Source: Globodera rostochiensis (taxonomy: Eukaryota; Nematoda; Chromadorea; Rhabditida; Heteroderidae). From it: DNA of 64,000 nt. The stretch is from positions 4,444,082-4,508,081 of the forward strand of contig JAEVLN010000004.1 in the NCBI GenBank assembly GCA_018350325.1. Reading direction: 5' to 3'. Position numbers and translations under genes: made by a program. Shown here in pieces: positions 56,966-64,000 of the stretch. Numbering within the stretch: position 1 is the first letter of the stretch; each line of letters starts with the position of its first letter. The notes under the pieces were generated by a model. The model worked only from the letters and a program-made list of their open reading frames with translations. It was not told where the DNA came from and did not search any database.

Positions 56966-57194
56966 AAAATTGATAGATTATCACAATTTTTCGGTGTAAA
57001 AGGCAATTCTATGTAAGTTGTTTTTCCACCTAATCTCAGACGTAAAACCCCCTAAACCCTTTATTTACGGGAGCAATGTTCTACGGTGCTATGTATGTGT
57101 GTTTCGACAGAGTGATTTCGATAGTGGTTGGTTTCGACACATGTTATGAGCCCGGGACTGAAGTGTCTTTTCAGTGGTGACTCATTTGTCAACT

Positions 57195-57630
57195 GTTAAA
57201 AAAGGGTCCCCCCCCAACTCATCACCACCCAACTCATCACCAACCCAACTCATCCAAGATCGGTCAATAACTTGCTTCAACCTTAACCGATTCACAAATA
57301 CTTAGGGCCAATCGAAAGATCCCGACGAGTTGAAGCTAACATTAAGTTAAAGCTTTGTGTTTGGACAAGTTTCAAAAAAGTTATGGCCAGAAAACTTGAT
57401 AAAATTTAAAAATTCCGGGTTTTATGGGTTTTCTAGCCATAACTTTTTTGAAACTTGTTCAATCACAAAGCTTTAACTTAATGTTAGCTTCAACTCGTCG
57501 AGATCTTTCGATTGGCCCTAAGTATTTGTGAATCGGTTAAGGTTGAAGCAAGTTATTGCCCGATCTTGATTGTTGATGAGTTGGGTTGGTGATGAGTTGG
57601 GTGGTGATGAGATGGGCTGACCCCGTTAAA
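57195..57630. repeat. Long foldback (inverted repeat), ~200-bp arms
   Basis: Left arm 57195-57395 runs from GTTAAAAAAGGGTCCCC through AACTCATCACC repeats, GGTCAATAACTTGC, CGATTCACAAATACTTAGGG and CTAACATTAAGTTAAAGC to TTATGGCCAGAAAAC. The right arm 57428-57630 is its reverse complement with few mismatches. The loop is about 32 bp. The arms begin with a small array of CAACTCATCAC units. It could be a foldback transposon or MITE, or a source of hairpin RNA. It lies between the divergent coiled-coil and EMC10 genes. Confidence 0.92.
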
Positions 57631-57724
57631 AAATGGACAAACTCAAACACATGAAATTAGGAGTCATTTTGGAAAAAAGTGCGGTTTTTAGCCAATAGTT
57701 CTTTGTTATTGAGTGCTTTAAGTG

Positions 57725-58828
57725 ATGGCGGCTATTTTAATAATGTCTTGTTCGGCATTTTTATTAAATGTTTTGGCCATTGCATTTGCGCAGGAATGGA
57801 GTGTTGACCTTAACTATTCACTTGGAGGAGGAGGTAAAATGAATCAATTTTGTTAATGACTGAGTCGCTTTTAATTTAGATTTTCTTTCATTTGGAAATG
57901 TGCTGGTCAGAAAAAACATCGACGGAAATTATACTGGTGACTTTGTTCCAAGCAGATCATTGAACGATATTCTCAAATCACTGGAGAATGCAGCAGAAAA
58001 GCCCGAGGATACCATCTACAAAATGCGAAGCGGAAACGCATTCAGCTCAAATTCACTTGTGTGTTTGGAGTTTTTTTTACTAACATTAAGTAAATTTTTA
58101 GAAAGTTTTTTCCTGTTCAAAATTCGGACATTTGATTGAATTGGCGATTGACCAGAATTCGCACAGACTTCTGTCCATCACCCATTATCCGAATCCAATC
58201 AAAAACCCGACCGGAGAATTACGAATTGACGTGAGGGTCAAACAAACTAGAGAGATCAGTGGGTATGACGAAGGAATGCAGTATTTGTTCATAATAATTT
58301 AAAATACGTTAGGCCCGATACAGCCTTTTATCTGCACAGAATTGAGGAGGAGAAAAGAGCAAGGCAGCATGGGGCGACCCAGGACAATAGGTTGGATATT
58401 TAATTAAACCTGAACTAGGGACTTAACTGGGCCTTTCTGTTGGAAAGAAAAACTTGCGGGAATTCACTTTCCCTTGGCTACGTCCCTGACTAAACCTCGA
58501 TATGAATGTCAGAAATGCGTGAACTACACCACTTCTTCCAACACACTAATATAGTCTACTTAAATATGCCCGGGACTATCCCGGACTTAAACCTACACCG
58601 GATTTAGTTTACGCTTCTAACGTTAAGATCTTTTCTGCAAAAGTACTGGATGTACTTCGTCCCGGTCATCCTCTTTATGGTGAGCTGGGAATTTCCCATA
58701 AGTACGGGCGAGGGGGGGGGGGGTACCAATGCCCTGCACATGGGTGTGATTTGAACTAAAAAGGTTGATTGTTTCAACTAAAGGTTTTGTCCAACGCCTT
58801 CACCGCTGAACAACAGGGCCAAGAATGA
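57725..58828 (+). CDS. EMC10: EMC10, ER membrane protein complex subunit 10
   Basis: EMC10 is a lumenal subunit of the EMC, which inserts and folds membrane proteins. The start MAAILIMSCSAFLLNVLAIA is a signal peptide cut near AFAQEWS. Then SLGGG joins to FGNVLVRKNIDGNYTGDFVP, SLNDILKSLENAAEKPEDTI and YKMRSGNAF. Further exons give VFSCSKFGHLIELAIDQNSH, LLSITHYPNPIKNPTGELRI, PDTAFYLHRIEEEKRARQHG, FLQKYWMYFVPVILFM (the C-terminal membrane anchor, compare FFAKYWMYIIPVVLFLM) and a last exon VLSNAFTAEQQGQE. The intron between RARQHGATQDNR and the anchor exon (about 58390-58630) contains a G/C-run repeat. The stop is only 73 bp from the convergent MCRS1 stop, so the two 3' UTRs probably overlap. 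Confidence 0.88.
58430..58492. repeat. G/C-run dispersed repeat in EMC10 intron
   Basis: CCTTTCTGTTGGAAAG..., then TGCGGGAATTCACTTTCCCTTGGCTACGTCCCTGAC. The end word TTGGCTACGTCCCTG is the reverse complement form of AGGGCGTAGCCA in the RGS-intron copy. Confidence 0.5.
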
Positions 58829-58901
58829 GGGCTTCAATTGTCATCAAAGTTGTTTTCTTATCGTCATTTTCAAAAATGTATTGAAAACCCAAATGTTGAA
58901 A

Positions 58902-61455
58902 CTATAACATTGTATTGTTTTGATTCCGAATTAAATTGAGTTGTCGGTTCCCAAAAGCTCTATTCTGCTGTACCTCCCTCTGGTAATTTTCGTTTTTCAT
59001 AAACTTGAGCTTCATCTTTGCAATTTCAATCGTTGAGTTTTGCGGCAAAATTGTGGCTTCGTTTTCCAGTAGCGGAAGTCCGTTAACATAAATTGGTCTC
59101 CTTCCAAGATTCCTTATCGTACATTCACCGTTGTCGGTCATCTTCAGAAATGCCTTAAATGATTCCGTTTGGACAAATATCAAAGAAAATTATGGCCAGA
59201 AGCCCATTTAAATCTAAATAAGCTTTGTATCGAGTAGCCGGATTTGCCCAGCCCTGACCCCGATTCGCTAAAGTAGCGGTGAACAGCCCGTACTCAATAT
59301 GATGTTTTTAGTGTTCTCATACCTGTTTTCTGCTGACACGAGCTGTAGGTCCATCGAGAGTTAAATCTACAGGAACTGCGTGGTCTAAAGAAAAGCGCGG
59401 AAATTGGTCTAAAAGCTGCCTTGAAAACCCCAACTCATTTTTCTCTGTTCTTAAGACCTAAAGACATTTCTCTTTGTGTGATTCCCCAAGAGGGGGGGCC
59501 CTATTGTTTTGCACTTTTACAATTTTTTGACCAAATTTCTTAACAAATTCCATCAAAATACTCAAAAAATTTTTTGTGTTGGAAAAAACTGCTTAAGAAA
59601 AATACAATAAAACGCAAAAATGCACACCTAACCGACTTTTTGGCTTGCACCCTACCCCCCCCCCCCCGAAAATTTATTGATGCCTGGTACAACCTTTTTT
59701 CCGAATTTTAAAGACTTACTACCAGTACTCCGTCCTATTAACACTTTGTCATCGCGGATGTCATAAGTCGTCGTTTTGCCGAACAAAATTCCCATAGAAT
59801 TCGGCGACATATTCGGTAAAGAAGCGGGAATGCCAGTAATTGCACTTACGAACACATTTTGCCAATCATTCATCTCTCTCTCCGCGACTAAGGCTGAGCG
59901 TGCAAACTGTCTTTCTTCAACATCCAATGGGAATTGGTCAGATGGATCAATACCAACAAGCGATCCAAGATCATAAATGCGTTCGAGCTGAATTAGTAGT
60001 GTGAAGAAGTTTAATTAATGTTGCTTTACCAGATTCTCTTCTTGGTTGTCGTCTCTTTGCGGACTTTGGTCAATCAATAACCGCACATTTTTCAGCTCCC
60101 TCCAGTGTTCTTCTACAACTTTTACAGTGCGGGCATGATGAAAAATGTGTTGGTTTTGCTCCAGCAATTGTTCAATATGCAATTGGACTAAATTTTGCTG
60201 AACAACCGCGGGAATTTTGCGGATTAAATGTTCTTCCTCGTGCGAAAATGGAATTTTTGATTGAATTGCACGAATTTTTTCTTTGGTGATTTGCTCCATC
60301 CTTTTTCGAGCCAAATTGCTCGTCTGTTCATCGTAAAGCAGATCGTACCATCTCTCTTCAATCTCAGCCAATGAGTAGCGCTTCGAAAATTTCATTTGAT
60401 TGTACACAACATTCAAATCAGATACCTAAAACAAAATTTATCGGGCACTGTTCTTGAACACATACATGAGTGACCGCAGCAATTAAAGCGATATCTTAAT
60501 TGTTTGATTAGCTTTGTACTCGGACGGGCCTGAGTTGGACTCAGCCCCAAGACGAAAACTGGTCAGAATGGGGCCGGAAAATAGGCAAGGACTACCCTTG
60601 ACATTCAAAGACGAATGGGAACCCTGACTTTATACAATACCATCATCAACATTCCATCGTTTGAAGGATTCAATTGACAAAGCGGCGCATGTTGAAGCAG
60701 CCCGCTCTTCGATATTTGGAGTTTGAACAGATTTTTTCATTGGTTTTTTGCGTCTGTAATCATTCTAAAATTAAAAATAAGATGCGTCCCAGAGTTAAAA
60801 GGAGACTCACTTCAGTTGCGTTTACTGGTCCATTCCCATTTGCCTTTTCATTTAATTGTCTCCTCCGTGGCGTAGGCTTCGGCTGAACTATCTGGACACT
60901 CTCGACCAGTTCGTCATCAAACTTAGGTCGTTTGATGTCACGAGTTGACCTTCTCACCCGCGCATCTGAATTATATGTATCAGCTGCGTCATCAGCACCG
61001 CTGAAAGACCCCGGGAAGGTTAAAATACGGCTAAAGAGGTCGCTGATGCAGATGGGTTTTATTTAAAAAATGTCTCACTATCCGGAACCGGTATCTGAAT
61101 GAGTTAGAACATCTACTAAAAACGAACCGAACGATCCAAAAATGGATGAATTGAAGATGTTTTGTGAATATGACGACTCGTTCATCGCAGTCCGCGGAGA
61201 AACTGCGGAAACACTGAGTTTGTCCCCGTCAAGGCCATCCCCAATGTCTGCCAGAGCACCCAAAGTTCCAACTGAAGGCGTCAGACTTTGCGCGTCGCTG
61301 GGAACCGATTCGGTCTTCATAGCGGTTGATACCGACTTGGTCGAGCTCTTGCCCGAATCAGTTTCTTCCTCTTGTTGAATGACCACGTACTCATCCGCAG
61401 AATCTTCATCTTCAGCAGCTAATCCAGTCGCTGTTTGCTGCTGCACATTCGACAT
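58902..61455 (-). CDS. MCRS1: MCRS1-like FHA-domain protein (microspherule protein 1)
   Basis: MCRS1 is an FHA protein of the NSL and INO80 chromatin complexes. The conserved part starts RRSTRDIKRPKFDDELVESV (61000-60760). Then SKRYSLAEIEERWYDLLYDE, IRAIQSKIPFSHEEEHLIRK, HARTVKVVEEHWRELKNVRL, SALVAEREMNDWQNVFVSAI, DDKVLIGRSTGS (FHA start), NGECTIRNLGRRPIYVNGLP (FHA core) and LPQNSTIEIAKMKLKFM, ending QNNTML. The exon at 61000 has no in-frame ATG, but it joins in frame to copy 2 of the 434-bp block through donor GGATA|GTGAGA (61079) and acceptor TTTCAG (61001), giving ...DTGSGY-GADDAADTYNSDAR. That puts the start at 61455 (MSNVQQQTATGLAAEDEDSA). The core identity is firm; the N-terminal exon is inferred. 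Confidence 0.88.
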
Positions 61456-61499
61456 CCCACGAGCTGAATAGTACGAATTAACCACCCTCAATAGTAAAG
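61066..61499. repeat. 434-bp exact segmental duplication, copy 2
   Basis: Identical by eye to 56532-56965. Its right edge coincides with the start of a family 4 dispersed repeat (TGCGGGCTTGGGACTCAATC). In this copy the exon splices in frame to MCRS1. Confidence 0.92.
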
Positions 61500-61612
61500 T
61501 GCGGGCTTGGGACTCAATCAGCCGACTCAAATTGAGTCGGATTAGTGATCAACTTCCTCCACCCATAGATCGATTTGTCTCAATCAAGAGCTGTCGATTA
61601 TACCACATTTAC
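61500..61612. repeat. Dispersed repeat family 4, copy B
   Basis: CTTGGGACTCAATCAGCC, GATTAGTGATCAACTTCC, CATAGATCGATTTGTCTC and AGAGCTGTCGATTATACCA match the word order at 50985-51095. A short inverted repeat GACTCAATCAGCCGACTCAA / TTGAGTCGG sits within it. Confidence 0.75.
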
Positions 61613-62418
61613 CCCGATTAGTAAACGGGGGAAAAGCTGCTATAAGTCAAGATAGCCGGAATGTCGGCATTAGGATTTTCGATATTCGAAAAACATTTGT
61701 TCTATTCGACGTTCGACCGATAGCCATTACATGGGCAGCAAAAAAAAAACGGGACTTTTTTTAAATTCACACGAGGAGGCCTAGGTACGGTAAAAATACC
61801 TTTTTTAAGGAGGGAAAAAGAAAGAATGAAAGACAATGGCTGTCTGTGATTGTGTTTTGTCGAGACGATCAGGATCAGCAGCCTAGCCTTTCAATTATAT
61901 TATTTCTTTCTACTGCTCATTTCAGAACCATGAATAAAGACAATGAAACGCCAATTGTTTTATTTATTTTTAATTTGAGAGAGTTTTGAACTTCATTTTG
62001 TACGTATTGGATAGTTGGGGATATGATGAGATGGTTTGGGGTCCCAGATATATATTATATTTAATCTAAACGGTTCGGGCTCTGCCCCTCCCCCCTCTCC
62101 CATTTAAAAACAAAACAAAATTCTCATGTCTGGGAAAAGAAGTTTTAAAGATTTAGGGGATGCCTGACCTCTGTTTCGACCAAATTCGAACCCCTACCCG
62201 AATTTGAACATTGGTCGAAGATCTTTTGCCTCAAAATCATTCAAAAAGCATGAAAATGCCAACGATGGAGGTCAGATTCGGGTTCTACTCCTCGAAAATC
62301 TCTAAAACTCTTTTTTCCGGACTTCTATGAAAAAAAATGGGAGGGAGGGCCAGCCAAACTATACAAACGGTTCGATACTTTCAGATTATACGCTTATATT
62401 TTGGAGGTTCATTGACTT
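61613..62418. other. Region upstream of ATP synthase alpha
   Basis: 0.8 kb with no gene seen, A/T-rich, with a C run near 62088. As the divergent region between MCRS1 and ATP synthase alpha it should hold both promoters. Confidence 0.45.
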
Positions 62419-64000
62419 ATGATGCTTTCAAAAAGGCTCGTTCATGCTGTTTTAAACAGTTCGTCAAAGGTACACAAAATTCCTAAAACTGGCTTATCAG
62501 GCAGAATCATGATTTTCATTTTTAGGCTGTCTTTTCTTCTTCAGCTCGTTTGTCCGCATCGAGTGCCGAAGTTTCGAGGATCCTTGAAGAGAAAATTCTT
62601 GGACAGGTTTCACAAATCAACTTGGAAGAGACTGGACGAGTGCTTTCAATTGGTGATGGTATTGCGCGCGTTTACGGACTTAAAAATATCCAGGCGGAGG
62701 AAATGGTTGAATTTGACTCCGGCATGAAGGTTTTACTTTCAGCATTGGTTTTCTTTGAACACTGTAGCATCATTGTTTGAGTGGTTTTCTGCGGAATTCA
62801 ATTTTTTCGCGATAGATAAGTATTCAAATTCGGGTTAGGGAGGACTAGATTATAAGTAGATTACGAAACCCTTAAACCAATGGTGTACGGAAAATTGGTC
62901 ACCAGGATAATCCCCTAATTTATTCACGGTTTTTACGCGAGAAACTTCTGGCATACCGTAACCAAAACACTAGTCTGGTGCGTCTCGCCATAATTTTTGT
63001 CAGCTTTTGTGACAATTTTTCGGCACTCAAAACAACGTTCTTGATTTTTGCCATGCGACCTCTAACCCAAATAACATTTAATACACTTCTAGTTGGGTCG
63101 AGAAACACGAATATGACGCAGGGTTTTTAACCACTTCAACTTTCACAAATTTGGGTTGGGGATCGTATCGGACCGATACTCGAGAAGAACCATTCTTTGA
63201 CATAGAGACATAACTTTTTATAAAGAATACAAAGCTGCGATTTTGCTTGAAATTTGTTGCGACTTCATCATTATATTTTAGGGAATGGCGCTGAACTTGG
63301 AGCCCGATAATGTTGGAGTTGTCGTGTTTGGGAACGACAAGGTGATTAAGGAGGGGGACGTGGTGAAGCGGACTGGTTCAATCGTTGACGTCGGAGTTGG
63401 CGAAGCATTGCTCGGTCGTGTTGTTGACGCGTTAGGCAACCCAATTGACGGGAAGGGTCCAATCACCGTCAGCAAACGATCTCGAGTTGAAGTCAAAGCG
63501 CCAGGAATCATCCCGCGTGTCGGTGTGCGCGAGCCGATGTTGACGGGTGTTAAGGCTGTTGACTCGCTTGTGCCTATCGGTCGTGGCCAACGTGAGCTGA
63601 TCATCGGCGATCGTCAAACCGGGTCGGTTTTGTTTTTACCCGTTTTCATTCATTACCTCTTTTATAGAAAAACGGCCATTGCCATTGACACTATAATTAA
63701 CCAAAAACGTTTCAACTCGAGCACGGAGGAAAAGAAGAAACTGTACTGTATCTACGTGGCCATCGGTCAAAAGCGCTCAACAGTGGCACAGATTGTGAAG
63801 CGACTCACTGACACGGACGCAATGAAGTCGATTTTTTTACACAACCACAAAAACTATTAAACTGAAGGTACACCATAATCGTGTCGGCTACTGCTTCTGA
63901 CGCGGCACCATTGCAGTTTTTGGCCCCTTACTCCGGAGCTGCCATGGGCGAGTTCTTTCGTGACAACGGAAAGCACACGTTGATCATCTACGACGATCTC
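62419..64000 (+). CDS. ATP5F1A/atp-1: Mitochondrial ATP synthase subunit alpha, 3' end cut
   Basis: The alpha subunit carries the non-catalytic nucleotide sites of F1-ATPase. Exon 1 ([17 protein letters not shown]) is a presequence. Exon 2 gives [40 protein letters not shown] and [20 protein letters not shown]. After a 550-bp intron come [77 protein letters not shown] and [17 protein letters not shown], joined across an intron to [15 protein letters not shown] (P-loop GDRQTGKTA). Then [28 protein letters not shown] joined to [40 protein letters not shown] and DDL at the window edge. About 60% of the protein is present. Confidence 0.97.

Noticed and set aside
62730..63281. Gene inside the long second intron of ATP synthase alpha
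   Set aside because: Only short frames without conserved residues; treated as plain intron.

Overview
This window is nuclear DNA of a nematode, most likely a clade IV tylenchid and possibly a cyst nematode (inference). The signs are multi-exon genes with mostly 35-80 bp introns, dense packing on both strands, same-strand clusters with 150-340 bp spacers as in nematode operons, several GC-AG introns, a TTAGGC-like patch, and gene types usual in nematodes (TWK potassium channel, R7-type RGS protein, two-pseudogene-free set of single-copy housekeeping genes). Nearly all genes are conserved eukaryotic genes that I recognised by piecing exons together; exon borders inside genes are approximate unless stated.

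Layout. 1-535 is a C-rich minisatellite. 587-1026 (-) holds part of a secreted Cys-rich Ly6-like gene. 1954-13139 (-) is a tight run of four genes read right to left: gp78/AMFR-type RING E3, UPF1, NSUN2 and Jagunal, with gaps of 266, 253 and 152 bp; this looks like an operon. 13140-15341 is repeat-rich intergenic DNA. 15342-17896 (-) is a two-pore-domain (TWK) potassium channel. 20099-27982 (+) is a complete cytosolic acetyl-CoA carboxylase. 28732-30901 (-) holds DPH3 and a histidine-phosphatase (PGAM-like) gene. 31334-33219 (+) holds NTF2 and TMEM208/SND2. 34042-39512 (-) is junctophilin. 41718-44271 (+) is eIF2 gamma and 44851-47410 (+) is pyruvate dehydrogenase phosphatase. 47885-50844 (-) holds an SS18-like SWI/SNF subunit and NDUFS4. 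52225-55024 (+) is an R7-type RGS protein (EAT-16/EGL-10 group). 55861-56921 (-) is a coiled-coil protein gene. 57725-58828 (+) is EMC10. 58902-61455 (-) is MCRS1. 62419-64000 (+) is the 5' part of mitochondrial ATP synthase alpha, cut by the window end.

The genes do not form one pathway, but themes recur: RNA quality control and translation (UPF1, NSUN2, eIF2 gamma, DPH3), ER biogenesis (gp78, TMEM208, EMC10, Jagunal), mitochondrial energy supply (PDP, NDUFS4, ATP synthase alpha), and nerve/muscle excitability (TWK channel, RGS, junctophilin).

The most unusual signals are an apparently exact 434-bp duplication (56532-56965 and 61066-61499) that carries a coding exon and sits 5' of two unrelated genes, a ~200-bp-arm foldback at 57195-57630, the four-gene candidate operon, GC-AG introns in three conserved genes, at least five small dispersed repeat families lodged in introns, and a general excess of long poly-C/poly-G runs.
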